Notes: generated by a model from the sequence alone, not told the origin. A DNA stretch of 64,000 bases from Cryptomeria japonica (GCF_030272615.1 NC_081414.1:307251164-307315163); one strand, 5' to 3'; shown: positions 1 through 13,194, counted from the stretch's first letter. A program made the numbers and translations.

Positions 1-432
1 AAAGAATTATCATTCTCCACATCAAGGTAATATACAATAGGGGTATTTATTCTTCTCTAACAAGTGCAGAAGGGCCTAGGAGACACTCTTCCTCCACAAC
101 ACATTACTTGGGTTGGTTCACATTGAACTCACTAAAATTCCATACACGGTACCAAGCAACAAGGTACCAATCAACAAGACATAAAACCAACTCACAACAC
201 AAACACTTACATAGCTACAATACCTATGATAGTTGTACTTTGGGACCCATAATAGTTGACCATCTTATCATGAGAGGCTTCTAATCATAGTTTAATGGCA
301 GTGTTGTGTAGTTCATCTTTTCAAAGAAGGTAACTTTCATGGAATTACAATTAGTACCCTTGCAATATTTAACCATTATCTTCAATTAGGATACCACTTT
401 ATATTTTTAACTCGATAGGAATCGATTGAGAG

Positions 433-495
433 AAAGAGAGAGTGTAATGACAGAGAGGGTAGCGTGTACATGTGTGTGTGAGAGAGAAGGGGGGT
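433..495. repeat. GA/GT microsatellite
   Basis: Purine-rich GAGA tracts, a short GTGTGTG run and a G run follow one another. Low-complexity sequence without a gene. Confidence 0.6.
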
Positions 496-536
496 TTATT
501 ATTGATTTTCATCTAGGTTTTATTGTTTGTTAATTT

Positions 537-745
537 TTTAGGGTTTGGTGTTCGTTTATTTTCTAGGGTTTATTGTTCATTTTTTTCTATCTAGGGTTTA
601 TTGTTTGTTTTTCTATTTAGGGTTTATTGTCTGTTTTTTGTGTCTAATGTTTATTGTTCATTTACATTTTTGTTTTTTGTTTTTTTCCTACTGTTTTAAG
701 TTTTTACTATTTTTTAAGTTTATTGTTCGTTTACCTTTTCATGTT
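537..745 (+). repeat. Degenerate minisatellite with TAGGGTTTATTGTT units
   Basis: At least four units of about 25-30 bp begin with TAGGGTTTATTGTTYRTTT or a close variant (near 538, 565, 592 and 618), followed by decayed units to about 745. Each unit contains the plant telomere heptamer (TTTAGGG or its permutation) next to TTATTG. I read it as a minisatellite that happens to include, or was seeded by, telomere-like sequence. It is not a true telomere array, because the heptamers are not contiguous. Confidence 0.6.
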
Positions 746-3087
746 TTTTGCAATATTTAAAAACTAAAAACTATTTTAAACATGAAATTAAATAAAATAA
801 AAAACATTTTTCAAATTTTAAAACACTAAAATTAAAAAATAAAAATAAATTAATATTTTTTTAAAGAAAAATAATAACAATAAATTAATATAATAAAAAA
901 AGAATATAAAAAACAAAACTATGTACCTAGAAGGAGGAAAAATATGGTCTGGGGGGTCAGCTGGGATGAAACAAATGGGTACCCATGCTCCTCTGAAACG
1001 TTTACCCGTTTTTGAAATAGTGAAAATGATGGAAAATGGTTTAAAAAATAAATAAATACATTCAAGAAACGGGCGCATGTTTCCAAAAAATGTATGCCCG
1101 TTTTTTAATGGCTTGGACACTTAAAGCGAAACGGGTGAAATCGGGCACCGGTTTCTAGCGGGCTCTTTTCCCAACCCACAGAATTTCGTGGGATTGGGAC
1201 CCAGCTTTGTGCATTTACCCTTTCTTAACACTATCCATATTTAGCTAATCAATGTAAGCACAAATTCTTTATGAAATTAAGCAATGTAAACTATGCATTT
1301 AGTCTCATGTTGGGTCTAATACACATGCCATTTCTCATCATTTATGGACATCATAATCTTTGGTCAATTGTGATTAATAAGGGCTTTCAGTTTTGCCAAA
1401 ATTGTTCTACTTCACTATCTCAATCTATTGGAATATTTAGGAATTCCTCCCACTTGAATGTTTTTATGTTTTAAATTTTTTAGTTTTATTTAGTCTAACT
1501 ATGCACTAAAAATTATTTTAGTTTTTTAGGTATAGTATTTTTCTTTATTTTTAATAATACAATTTTTTCAAGAGAAGATTCTAGAAGTCTTTGGTTGTAT
1601 GTAAGACATCTACATAATGAGGCAATTGTAACTCATTCATCATCAGTTAATCTAATCCTTGACCATTTGATCAAGAAGCTCTTATAACCTCTTGAATCAA
1701 TAGAATAGTTTATTTGTGTTACAAGTTTGTATTTCTTTCTCTCCATCCACTTTATTTTCATAGTATGCAAATGTACACATTACCAAAGACCTCTACTACA
1801 ACTTTAGATAATATGTCACACTGTCAGAGACCTTACTAGATGTGCATTCTCTTGCATTGTAATTTTTACTTTTTCCTTGATAATCTACTACCACCAAGTT
1901 TTGTCCAATCGAATTTTACAAGAAAAGAAATTTTATATATTTTAGGATTAAAAAAAACTTGGACTTGTCTTTTGATTGAATACTACATTAAAGTAGGAAC
2001 TAACAAAAATCTAAACTCTAGCAGGTTACATGAAAGAAATATTAATCACTTGTTAATGATTTCCCCCTCTTCTATATTTCCAGGTACGGAGTAATATTGA
2101 TTTCAATGTTTATTTTATATTAAATTAGAGTCAAATCTTTAGCCTATATAAAATGTCTGTCTATGTATACATGATTTATAGAGAGAATAATTACCTACTT
2201 AGTTAAATAGAAGTATAGGTGGACACATCACGTATCATTCATAGAGAATGACTTAATTCAAGGAATATATTACACTTAAATGAATAAGAGTGATAGTATT
2301 TATGTTTTTAAGCCTTGGACTTTGTAATATTTTGAGGAATTGATAATTATTGGCCTTTCAATCAAACTCATTAATTTTGAGGAATTGTTTACTTTAGAGA
2401 TAAATATTGTCCCAATAATAATAAATCTAAACAAAACCTACTTATTTAGCATTAGTATTCAATAAGTAAGATAGACTCATAAGGAAATTCCTATGAAGAC
2501 TTTTCTTTTAAGTTAAAATCATTATTTTAAGAATATCATTGTGAGAGATGTCAATTAACTTGTAATCCTTATCATTATGTTGTCATCAATATGATAAATT
2601 AAACTTATGTTTCAATGAAAAGTTAATATCCTAGAATATAGGATTATGGCTTAGAATAGTAGAAGTCATATAATGATAATGCACCATGATAGTCACTAGG
2701 TTCTTCTCTATCACACATATATCTATATTATTTGAGTAGTCTTCATAGATCTCTACAATATTATATGTGTTTCCATGATTGTTTAAGAGATATTGCATAT
2801 TTGGAATTGGTATGTAAAGGTAAATGTTGTCACAAAAAATTTCACCCTTGATGACCCAAGAAACCTTGATCATCAACCTTGTGAAACATTAAATCAACCT
2901 CCCAAGTGTAGCACTTGCAAAAGTGAGGTTGATTCTTTGGAGAAGGTCGTCTTCTTTTCTAATCTGAGTGCAAGTGTTGGACCAGCCCAACACAAATAAA
3001 TCCTAATCTACTGATCTAACAGGTAAAAGGGAGAAAGAAGGGGAGCTTGAAAGAGGGGAAATAAGGTTTGCACCTAGACTGCAAAAA

Positions 3088-4433
3088 ATGAATATATGAT
3101 ACCAATTGTTGGCAACAATAATGAAGGAAAATTGAGAGGGGGATGGGGAGGTGAATCAGTTTTCACCAGATCAACAAACTTAGTCACAAATATAAATCTA
3201 AATTGTAGCAATAAAAATGATAAGCAAATTGATAGCACAACACACAACACCAAGATTTTGACATGGAAAACCTAGTTAAGAGAAAAACCATGGTGGGATC
3301 CTACCACAATAAGATGATAGTTTGTAGTAGTATGTGTAAATATTACAATGGGGAATGCACATTCATTCAAGTACACTGCCTAGAGCTCACTGCTCAAAAG
3401 ATAATGATCTGGAAGGCTACAACCCTCAGGGAAGTCTCACTGACTTATAGTAAGATTCAGACTACAATCTAGAAGGAATGAACTAAAATAATAGCATCTC
3501 CAAATGCCTAATGACAATTCCAGTTAAGCACAATTGTTTGCTCTGCAACACCAATCTCTGCTCAATCACAATGCTAAAGGATGAATCACTTGTTCGCACA
3601 TACACCACTCTCTGATAATGCAGACACAACCTCAATACCAATATTACATGACAATACCACCTATTTATACAATTCATCAACCTTGACAACAAGATCGGCT
3701 ATACCCTCGACTCACAATTACAAAATTATATCACATGATACAAAGATCGACCACCGAACCAATATAATGATATACATGTCATAACATGGACCTAATTCAA
3801 ATCTCCAAACATGCAACACCACTAGAAATCATGTCAAGATCAATCGCAACACACTACACCACCAAGAAAACTGCATAACACGAAGAACATCACTGGTTCA
3901 ACAAAATCACCAAGAGCTTGCACAACGATCAATGCAAATCATCAAAACAAATAGGAAAAAAATAGGAAACACCAACAAGCATGTTAGAACCATCAAAAAT
4001 AGATGCACCAACATCACTTATCAAATCTTCATCTGTCAACATCTGAAACTCAAGAACATTCAAACAACATCAATTGTCACGAAGAAAGATAACTTGTGGA
4101 GCACCAAATCATGAACCATATAAAGTAAAGATACACAAGACCATCCCAAACAGTCTCCCAAAAACTTAGCTCAAGATTTGATCACACTGGAATATACTGA
4201 AGGAAATACTGAACTCTGTAAAGCACTAATCAGAAAAACAAACTGCAAAACTGGATCATATGATATGATCAAATAAGCTTCCTGGATCACCAAAACCAAT
4301 ACAGAAGAATATAGTGATACTATAAATACTTCATACAAAAACCATAATCCCAATAAACTAATCTTCAATCACCAGAGTAGGAATATGTTGACATTAATGA
4401 CAACAACGTATCCTAGTAGCAGCAATGTCTAAC
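3088..4433 (-). mobile_element. Copia-type LTR remnant inserted in the LARD-B left LTR
   Basis: This block is absent from the right LARD-B LTR (junction near 19335) and from the solo LARD-B LTR near 61600, so it is an insertion. Read on the - strand it begins with TGTTGTCATTAATG near 4405, ends with TTGCCAACA near 3107, and continues into TTGGTATCA, the start of an initiator-Met primer site. It also has the GGGGTGAATCA-like and 'gtttcc atgtc' words seen in the other Copia LTRs. I found no clean target duplication, so it is a truncated 5' end, not a solo LTR. Confidence 0.55.
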
Positions 4434-5385
4434 ACTTCCTATCTATAGCTACACAAGATATCAATAAAAATCAACCAAGAATATGCACAACTTTCTATCG
4501 TAATCAGTTTCCTAAAGCATGAGTGAAGGTCAAAATTCTTATAAAAATCAAAAGGAGTTGCACTTAGCACACAGATGAAGTTCTAAAAGGGATTAGCACA
4601 ACCACCTATACTCAGAAAACAGACAAGCATGCATTTAGATAAAAAGGTAAAACTTTACACAAGCTATCCAAACTGAAAGTATGCAAGATAGGTAACTTTA
4701 TTCAATTTACAAATGCAAAAGAACATGAATTCTGCAAGAGGGAATGGGAGAAGATCCTTAGGAAAGATTACAAAATTTGCCTTTATAGTTGAGGAATAAC
4801 TCAAAATGAAACCATAGTTATAAGCCCTAACCCACCTAGCGTTAGGCTACAAAAATATCCCAGAGGAAGATCAAATCAGAGAATGATCTGATGGCGCATG
4901 AGTATAGTCCAAGGAAAGAAAAATATCTCTGCAGAAAGGGGAAATATCTGCATAGATGCACTTGTAGGGAAAAAGGTCCTCATATCGCATTGAATAGGTA
5001 TGGGTGGCATCCAAAATCGGCCTACACAACAATTTTGGAGTAATGGCACAAAGATATGGTAGTTGGATCAAGATCGGATATGAAATTAGGTGTCGATCGA
5101 GTAGAAAAAGGACCTTGACCATCAGGTTGACAACCACCTCTGCAGATCCTTTAAAATTTAACGGCCCCTGCAAGCTTGAAATTCAGTCACTCGATCATCT
5201 CAAGCCCATGAAAAATGGACACACAAAAATGTGCCACATAGCCCTCCAAAGGGTTCAATCTTATTTTAAAACATGGCCATTGATCGACCTCTTTAAGAAA
5301 ATCGAACGATGCCAGATGAGCCACGTAGTGGGCTAGGCCTACCTATCTATCGCTTCTTTGTAGCACTCAAAAAGTCTTCGCTATG

Positions 5386-6973
5386 TGGTGTAGGAGCACT
5401 AGGACATGTGTCTACTTCATTTTTGCATGTGTCTACATCATTTTGATTCATATTTATGCTTAGGAATAGAAGGTGCAATGTGTGTGTTGAAGGCCTATTG
5501 ATTAGGCCTAGGCAATGTAATAAACCCTAAGGCCCCAAAGTGTGTCAACTTGGTCAAAGGCCTTGTATGGGAATTATATAGGTATTTTTTTTTGTTTAGG
5601 GGTCTAAAATGTGTAGCATGTTCATTCTTGACCTTTGGTGTGAAGGCAAGATCAATTTGTTAAAAGTTGTCAAAAGTTCCAATTGTTGTCAAGCAACTTT
5701 TTTTGCAACATTTTCAAAATACAATTACTCTAATGGTTGGTTGGTTGCTTGTATGCATTGAGGAAGTTGGAGGGGTTCCTTGGTGTGATATAATCCTAGA
5801 GGAACAATTCCTTCCAGTTAGATAAGTTGGAGAGATGATTTTGAATGAAATTTTTATCTTCAAACAAAACGGTTACTGAGATTTTCTGCATTTTCCTTGA
5901 GTTTCTTGTTCTTGCATGATTCCTTGTGAATGGTGGGCATGATTTAAGCATCTAAAAATTTGTAGAAGAGTTTCACCCATCATTTAGAGTTAGTATGAGG
6001 TCTTGAAACATTCAGGTTTGAGAGAAAGAGGATTTTCAATCCCACTGGCCTCGTAAAACTCTCAAACCAAGGGTTTGGATGCAAACAGTGGCACAAATCA
6101 ACATCTCTCAATAGAATTACCCTGAAAAATAGGAGTATGTTAATTTGGAATGTATATTAACTATTCCTAGTTTCTATGAAGACAAGAAGTGTCATTTGAC
6201 TTTCCTAAGATGATGCCCTAGGCTTGACATCAGTCATGTGGCAAGCCTGAGCAATAGGAAAAGAAGGTAGAAACCCTAAACAAAAAATTGGTGGATGGTC
6301 AAACTAGGAATGAGAAGGACCCTTGGGTAGGTTCAGACCCTTGACAAGTGTCATTATTTCATTTATTTATGACTGGTGAATCTTTTGAGAGCCTAAACCC
6401 CAATATCGGCTAGAAGAGGCAAAATAGGGTCAATAAGGTTTGACCATCCATACTTAAAACCCAGATGCAGAAGTTTGGTATCTTATAGAAAGCCCAAAAG
6501 GGTATCCAAATATAAAATTTATTAAAAGGGTTGTTCAGGTAGGTTATGAGAAAAATCAAGAAAACTAAGAATGGAGGGCTAATTGCTAGTAGCCCTACTT
6601 CCTAGGTCTAAAAGGGAAAATGTTACAAAAGGATAATAAACACCCATTTGAGGGGTAAATATCTATGAAAATTCCATATAAAACATGCGTAAACATTCAC
6701 ATAGGCCAAATTCCACTATGTGAGTAAAGATCCTATTGCTTGGGGTGTGGGGTTGTTAGGTGTCTTTGGCTGAAGGGTTGGAACCTAAGGGGTAGGAGAC
6801 TCCTTGTCAATTGTGAGTTGTCCTGAGTGGAGAGATCCTTGGGAAGGATCTAGGGTAGACTCTAATAACCTTGGGAAGGTTAAGCACATTGGTCCATTGG
6901 GTGACACCTAGTAGAGACCCTTATTGAGCAAAAACCAAAGAAAGTGATCGAACATCCCATACCCTCCGCATCA
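5386..6973 (+). repeat. Gypsy-1 5' LTR
   Basis: Starts TGGTGTAGGAGCAC and ends CTCCGCATCA, directly before the primer site. Its 1588 bp match the 3' copy at 11600-13194 throughout, with scattered substitutions and small indels. It has TG...CA ends. Confidence 0.92.
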
Positions 6974-6976
6974 TAT

Positions 6977-6988
6977 TGGTATCAAAGA
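6977..6988 (+). other. Gypsy-1 primer binding site (tRNA-iMet type)
   Basis: TGGTATCAAAGA lies three bases after the 5' LTR. It matches the initiator-Met primer site TGGTATCAGAGC with mismatches near the end. Confidence 0.75.
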
Positions 6989-7046
6989 TATACCAAGGGT
7001 GGAATAGTGTATTTCAAACTCAAAATTGGGAGAAGAGGCTGCTAAA

Positions 7047-8059
7047 ATGCCTCCTAAGGTGATGAACCCAGAGGCCATCAAGAATATGGTAGAGTTGCTA
7101 GAAGAGAAACTCAAAGAGATCGGACAGTCCAAGAGAAAGGACAGAATGTGTGATGATGAATTAGAAGAAGAGAGTGAAGAGTAGGAGGCCATTCCTTAGA
7201 ATATGGCACCTGATCAAAATATGTTTTTAGATGCCCTAAAATCAGTAAACAAGGATAATGTGGAAAGTCTACCTATCTATAGCGGTAGCCTGAATGGATA
7301 GAAGCACTCAATAATCATTTTGAGTACAAAGAGGTACCAGAGGAGAAAAGAGTGAGTTTGGAAAATTCTAGACTCAAAGGGTCTGCCTTATTGTGGTGGA
7401 CAATGCTACAGGAAGAAAGAGTGAACATAGGGAAGAAGAAGATATCCTCTTGGGAGAGGATGAAGAACAAAATTAAAGACCAATTCCTACCAATAGACTA
7501 TGAGGTTCAAATGTATAAGAAGCTACAAAACCTTATACAGAGGGAGTTGGATGTGAATGCATATACTGGAGAATTTCACAAGTTAGGTCTTAGGTCCAAG
7601 AAGCATGAAGGAGAGGCGGAGAAGGTGGCTAGATACCTGAATGGGTTAAGACAAAACATCCAAGATGAGATTAGCATCATGGCTCTGGACACTATGCACA
7701 AATGCTTTCAATTATCATTGAGGGTGGAAGATAAAATCAGAAGGAGAGGAGAACAAAATAATAGAGGAAGAGGTGGCAGAAATTTCAGAGGTAGAGGTGG
7801 CTTTGGAGGAAGGAATACTCCTTTTAGAAATGGTGACTCTAATCAACAAGAGTCCAATGGAGAGTTCAATAATAAGAATGGAGGCTTCAAAGGAGGAAGA
7901 AGACCTTTTGGTAGAGGTAGGAAAGGTAACCAAGGCATAGGACCTAGTGTTTTCACTGGTAAATGTTACAATTGCAACCAAGTGGGTCACACTATGAGTA
8001 CATGCTTGGAGAAAGCTTCTATCTCACATGGACCGGAAAGAAGAACTCAACTTGTGTAA
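7047..8059 (+). pseudogene. Gypsy-1 gag (broken)
   Basis: Encodes the capsid-like structural protein that packages element RNA. The ATG at 7047 opens a frame rich in charged residues. A stop near 7183 and a frameshift near 7290 break it; the continuing frame (open 7352-8059) holds the retrotransposon gag domain, including a conserved LLWW motif. It is followed by a Gly/Arg-rich basic linker and one zinc knuckle, CYNCNQVGHTMSTC, near residues 202-215 of that frame. The knuckle is complete (CX2CX4HX4C). Gag continues in the same frame into the protease segment after the stop at 8057-8059. Confidence 0.85.
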
Positions 8060-8089
8060 GAAGATGATGGACAAAGTGTCAATTCACCC

Positions 8090-8709
8090 ATGGTAAAGGC
8101 AAGTCCTACCTTGGATCAAGAAAGCCTTATGCTAAGGAGAACGTTGTTGAAGGTACCCCAATGCAAAGAGCCCCCAAAAAGAAAATCCCTCTTCAAAACT
8201 ACTTGTAAGTCTCATGGTAAGGTTTGCAAAGTGGTTCTTGATTATGGTTCCACAGAGAATATTGTTGCTTTAGAAATGGTAGAAAAGTTAAAACTAAAGA
8301 GGTTGCCTCATGTGAGTCCTTATAAGGTATCATGGCTTAATAAGGGACAAAATGTAGTGGTAGATGAACAAACTTGTGTAGAGTTTGAAATGGGGAATTA
8401 TAAGGATAGGATCTTGTGTGATATCCTTCCTATGGATGTTTGTCACCTATTGTTAGGTCATCCTTGGTAGTACGATGTCAAAGCACAACATGATGGTGAG
8501 AAAAATATGTATGTCATTACCAAGAATGGTAGGTAGTTTAGGATGGACCCTTTACCTGATCAAGGGGAAGAGAAGATTGTTACTCCACATGTCATGTTGC
8601 TTAGTGTAAAAGAGTTTTTGGAAGTCCTCAAACAAAAATCAGCCCAAGGATATGCTTTATTCTTACACCCATTAGATGAGTCCAAGAAGGGAACAATGAG
8701 AAAGGAGAG
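8090..8709 (+). pseudogene. Gypsy-1 aspartic protease segment (broken)
   Basis: Same frame as gag. The active-site motif appears as DYGSTENIVA where the family has D-S/T-G, so the residue after the catalytic Asp is Tyr, which should spoil activity. The downstream flap-side motif LLLGHPW (near 8450-8470) is the usual retroviral-type protease end. A stop follows directly (8468-8470), another comes near 8535, and a frameshift near 8700 moves the reading to the reverse-transcriptase frame. Confidence 0.75.
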
Positions 8710-10090
8710 ATCCCTAGTGAAGTGCAAACCATGTTGGATAGATACAAGGGAGTTGTGGCCAAAGACATGCCTGATAACCTACCTCCCATCAGAGAAATCA
8801 GTCATCAAATTGATTTCATACCCGGTGTGACCTTTCCTAATAAAGCTGCCTACAAGATGACTCCTAGTCATAATGAGAAGATAGCAAGACAACTGCAAGA
8901 TCTTTTGGATAAGGGGTTGATTAGAAAGAGTTTGATCCCATGTGTTGTACCTATTGTCTTGGCACCAAAAAAAGATGGAACATGGAGGATGTGCACTGAT
9001 TCTAGAGTCATCAACAAGATCACAATTAGGTATCGGTCTCCTATGCCTAGGATTGAAGAGCTCATGGACTATCTTGGAAGGTCATGCTACTTTTCAAAGA
9101 TTGATTTTAAGTCAGGTTACCATCAGATCAGAATCAGACCTGGTGATGAGTGAAAGACAGCCTTTAAAACCAACGAGGGTTTATATGAGTGGATGGTGAT
9201 GTCATTTGGCCTCACAAATGCACCTAGTACTTTTATGCGCCTCATGAATGAGGTAATGGTAGAATTTATTGGAAAGTTTGTTATATTTTATCTTGATGAT
9301 ATCTTGGTGTTTAGCAGGTCCAAGGAGGAGCATTTGAAGCATTTGGATCAAGTTTTGAGGAAGCTTCATGAGGAGAAATTGGTAATCAATCTAGATAAGT
9401 GTGAATTTATAAAAGTTGAGTTGGTGTATCTTGGTTTTGTAGTTTCAAATGGATGTTTGAAAATGGATCTTTCTAAGGTTAATGCTATTGTAAATTGGCC
9501 TACACCTAGGATAGTAGGTGATGTTAGGAGTTTTCATGGATTAGCTACTTTTTATAGGAAGTTCATCAAGGGTTTTAGTCATATTTGTGCTCCCATCCTT
9601 AACACTATAAAAGGAGGAATCAAATGCAGGTTTGAGTGGACAGAGCAAGAAGCCCAAAGCTTTGAGATTTTGAAGAGGAAGGTTGTATAACTTCCCACCT
9701 TGAGACTCCCTAGTTTTGATCAACGTTTTACAGTTGAATGTGATGCAAGTAAGCAGGCAATAGGTGCAGTCCTTAGTCAAGAAGGACATCCGGTGGCATT
9801 CTTTTCAGAGAAGTTGAATGAGGCTAAGCAAAGGTATTCAACCTATGATTTGGAGCTTTATGTTATGGTGCAAGCACTCAAGAAGTGGCGCCATTACCTT
9901 CTTCCAAAAGAGTTTATTGTTTATACTGATAACCATGCATTGAGTTTTCTAAATGGGCAAGAGAAGTTGAACCAAAGGCACATCAAGTGGGTTGAACAAC
10001 TCCAACCTTACACCTTCTCTATCAAGCACAAAAAGGATGTGACTAATACGGTTGTAGATGCTTTGAGCAAGAGAACCCTTACTATTCAAG
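8710..10090 (+). pseudogene. Gypsy-1 reverse transcriptase and RNase H (broken)
   Basis: RT copies the genomic RNA into cDNA and RNase H removes the RNA strand. Visible RT blocks in order: [19 protein letters not shown], the DFKSGYHQIR block, FGLTNAPSTFMRLMN, and the catalytic YLDDILVFS near 9290. RNase H has the ECDASKQAIGAVLSQEG and YTDNHALSFLNGQ blocks and ends with DALSKR near 10070. In-frame stops at 9151-9153 (where the family has Trp) and 9688-9690 interrupt an otherwise continuous frame. Confidence 0.88.
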
Positions 10091-11548
10091 AAATTCAGTT
10101 GGTGTTGATTCTGTCAAGGCCATGTATAAGGAGGATCATGATTTCAAAGATGCATATGATGGTTGTACTAAGTTTGTTGACTCTTTTCATGTTGAGTTTT
10201 CTGATTTTATGTTGCAAGACGAGTTCTCTTCAAGGGGCATCAATTATGCATTCCTCAATGTTCTATGCAAGAGAATATTATTAGAGAGAAACACAATGGC
10301 AATCTTGGAGGTCATTTTGGTTTGGACAAAACCTTAGAGAAGGTATCAAGGTTTTATTTTTGGCCCAAGATGCAGGCAGAGGTAAGAAGATTTGTGGATC
10401 ATTATCCTATTTGTTAGAGGGCAAAAGGTGTTTCAACCAGTGCTGGTTTGTATCAGCCTTTATCTATTCCTACTAGGCCTTGGGAAAGCCTTAGTATGGA
10501 TTTTGTACTTGGATTGCCCAAAAATTCTAGGGGGTTTGATAATGTTTTTGTAATTGTTGATAGGTTCAGCAAGATGGCTCATTTTGTGCCATGTAATTAC
10601 ACCAATGATGCATCTCATATAGCAAGTCTATTTTTCAAAGAAGTTGTAAGGATCCATGGATTGCTTCTCACTATTGTCACTGATAGAGACTCCAAGTTTG
10701 TTGGTCATTTTTGGAGAACTCTCTAGAAGAAATTAGGTACCAATTTGTCATTTTCATCGGCATACCATCCTCAGACTGATGGACAAACTGAAGTGGTTAA
10801 TAGGTCCCTTGGCAATCTCCTTAGATGCCTTACCAAGCTGCATGGACAAAGTTGGGATTTAGTGATTGGACAAGCTGAATATGCATACAATGATTTAGTC
10901 AATAGGAGCACAAGGAGAAGTCCATTTGAGGTTGTGTATGGCCTACACCCCAAGGGAATACTTGAACCCAGAGATCTTGGAGGCATGGATAAGAGGAGTA
11001 CCCAAGGAGAAGATTTTGTTGTCACCATGAAGGAAGTTCATGAACAAGTTAAAGCTTCCCTTCAACAAAGTGTTGATAAATATAAACTCAGAGAAAATGT
11101 TAAGAGGAGAGATGTTCAGTTCAAAGTAGGGGATTTAGCAATGGCTTATCTCAGGAAAGAAAGGTTACCTAAAGGCCAACCTTCTAAACTACTCATGAAG
11201 AAGATAGGTCCCCTCCGGGTGGTTCATAAATTTGGAAACAATGCATATGAAGTTAAACTTCTAGCAGACTTGGGAATATCTCCCATCTTCAATGTATGTG
11301 ATTTGATAGCCTTCAACGGATCGTTGATAGATGCAGCACATGACTCATCTCTTGAGGAAGAGGATGTAGAGTGGATGAAGGATATAGCGCCTAGCGATCC
11401 ATTGGAATTGGAGAGAATTATTTACTCTGAGGTGATCAAAAAAAAAAGGAAAGGTGTTTATAGAGACTACCTGGTCAAATGGAAGGGGCTTCCTGAATCT
11501 GAAGCTACTTAGATGAGTGAAAGTGATATTCTCAAGAATGGCACTACA
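10091..11548 (+). pseudogene. Gypsy-1 integrase with chromodomain (broken)
   Basis: Integrase inserts the cDNA. The zinc-binding N-terminus lies near 10250-10420 and has lost a Cys (HYPIC). The catalytic D,D-35-E core is recognisable: MDFVLGLP near 10497, TDRDSKFVG near 10680 and DGQTEVVNRS near 10780. A GPLRVV...YEVKLL block follows. The C-terminus carries a chromodomain (DYLVKWKGLPESEAT, about 11460-11512), known in chromoviruses to direct insertion to particular chromatin. Stops at 10724-10726 and 11510-11512 and frameshifts near 10100-10430 break it. Confidence 0.87.
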
Positions 11549-11599
11549 ATCAACCATTTGGCAACTCAAGGGACTCGAGTTCTTTTGTCTAGGGGATTA

Positions 11600-13194
11600 T
11601 GGTGCAGGAGCACTAGGATATGTGTCTACTTTATTTTTGCATGTGTCTACATAATTTTGATTCATGTTTATGCTAAGGAATAGAAGGTGCAATGTGTGTG
11701 TTGAAGGCCTATTGATTAGGCCTAGGCAATGTAATAATCCCTAAGGCCCCACAGTGTGTCAACTTGGTCAAAGGCCTTGTATGGGAATTCAATAGGTATT
11801 TTTTTTATTTAGGGGTCTACAATGTGTAGTATGTTCATTCTTGACCTTTGTTGTGAAGGCGGGATCAATTTGTAAAAAGTTGCAATTGTTGTCAAGCAAC
11901 TTTTTTTGCAACATTTTCAAAATGTGGTTACTCCAATGATTGGTTGGTTGCTTGTATGTGTTGAGGCAATTGGAGGAGTTACTTGGCATGATATAATCCT
12001 GAAGGAATGATGCATTCCAGTTAGAAATGTTGGAGAGATGATTTTGAATGAAATTCTTGTCTTCAAACAAAACGGTTACTAAGATTTTCTGCATTTTCCT
12101 TGAGTTTCTTGTTCTTGCATGATTCCTTGTGAATGGTGGGCATGAGTTAAGCATCTAAAAAGTTATAGTAGAGGTTCATTGATCATTTGGAGTTATTCTA
12201 ATGTCTTGAAACATTCAGGTTTGAGAGAAAGAGGATTTTCCATCCCACTGGCCTCGTAAAACGCTCAAACCAAGGGTTTGGATGCAAACAGTGGCACAAA
12301 TCAACATCTCTCAATGGGATCACCCTAAAACCTGGGAGTATGTTGATTTGGAATTTATATTAATTATTTCTGGTAGCTATGAAGATGGGAAGTGTCATTT
12401 GACTTTCCTAAGATGATGCCCTAGGCTTGACATCGGTCATGTGGCAAGCCTGAGCAGTAGGAAAAGAAGGTAGAAACCTTGAACATCAGATTGGTGGATG
12501 GTCAAAATAGGCATGAGAAGGACCCTTGGGTAGGTCTAGACCATTTAAAAGTGTCATTATTTCATTCCTTTATGAGTGGTGAAGCTTTTGAGAGCCTAAA
12601 CCCCAATATCAGCTAGAAGAGGCAAAATAGGGTCAGTAGGGTTTGACCATCCGTACTCAAAACCCAAATGCAAAAGTTTGGAATCTTGTAGAAGGCCTAA
12701 AAGGGTATCAAAATATCAAATTATTTCAAGGGGTTGTTCAGGTATTTTGTGAGAAAAATCAATAAAACTAAGAATGGAGGGCTAATTGCTAGTAGCCCTA
12801 CTTCCTAGGTCTAAAAGGGGAAATGTTACAAAAGGCTAATAAAAATGCATCTGAGGGGTCAAGATCTATGAAAATGACATATAACACATGTGTAAACATT
12901 CACATAGGCCAAATTCCACACATAGGCCAAATTCCACCTTGTGAGTAAAGATCTTGTTGCTTGGGGTGTGGGGTTGTTAGGTGTCTTTGGCTGAAGGGTT
13001 GGAACCTAAGGGGTAGGAGACTCCTTGTCAATTGTGAGTTGTCCTGAGTGGAGAGGTCCTTGGGAAGGATCTAGGGTAGGCTCTAATAACCTTGGGAAGT
13101 TTAAGAACATTTCTCCATTGGGTGACACCTATTGGAGACCCTTATTGAGCAAAAACCAAATAAAGTGATTGAACATCCCATACCCTCTGCATCA
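11600..13194 (+). repeat. Gypsy-1 3' LTR
   Basis: Starts TGGTGCAGGAGCAC after a short purine tract (AGGGGATTA) and ends CTCTGCATCA, followed by the CTATG target duplicate. It is 1595 bp and pairs with 5386-6973. A local duplication of the CACATAGGCCAAATTCCAC word near 12900-12940 is present only in this copy. Confidence 0.92.

Larger units (their letters stand above)
1..2819. other. AT-rich intergenic spacer, no gene recognised
   Basis: No reading frame here has a recognisable domain, codon structure or conserved motif, and all ORFs are short and low in complexity. The stretch contains a GA/GT-rich microsatellite (about 433-495), a telomere-like minisatellite (537-745) and a GC-richer island around 905-1225 with several AAACGGG/CCCGTTT words. 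The last five bases, GTAAA (2820-2824), are the left target duplication of the element that follows. I see nothing else in it. Confidence 0.6.
5386..13194 (+). mobile_element. Gypsy-1: chromodomain Ty3/Gypsy LTR retrotransposon
   Basis: A full-structure element with two 1.6 kb LTRs, an initiator-Met-like primer site, gag, protease, reverse transcriptase, RNase H, integrase and a C-terminal chromodomain. The target duplication CTATG is exact (5381-5385 and 13195-13199), and the sequence on either side joins into one LARD-B LTR, so Gypsy-1 landed in that LTR. The chromodomain and pol order (RT-RH-IN) make it a chromovirus; I do not resolve Reina, CRM, Tekay or Galadriel. The coding region is broken by several frameshifts and stops, so this copy is not autonomous. 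In the first 66 bases the two LTRs differ at four sites. Confidence 0.93.

Noticed and set aside
4871-5336. Pair of 100-codon frames on opposite strands, repeated at 19791-20202
   Set aside because: The repeat is the LARD-B LTR pair; mirrored frames on both strands come from composition.
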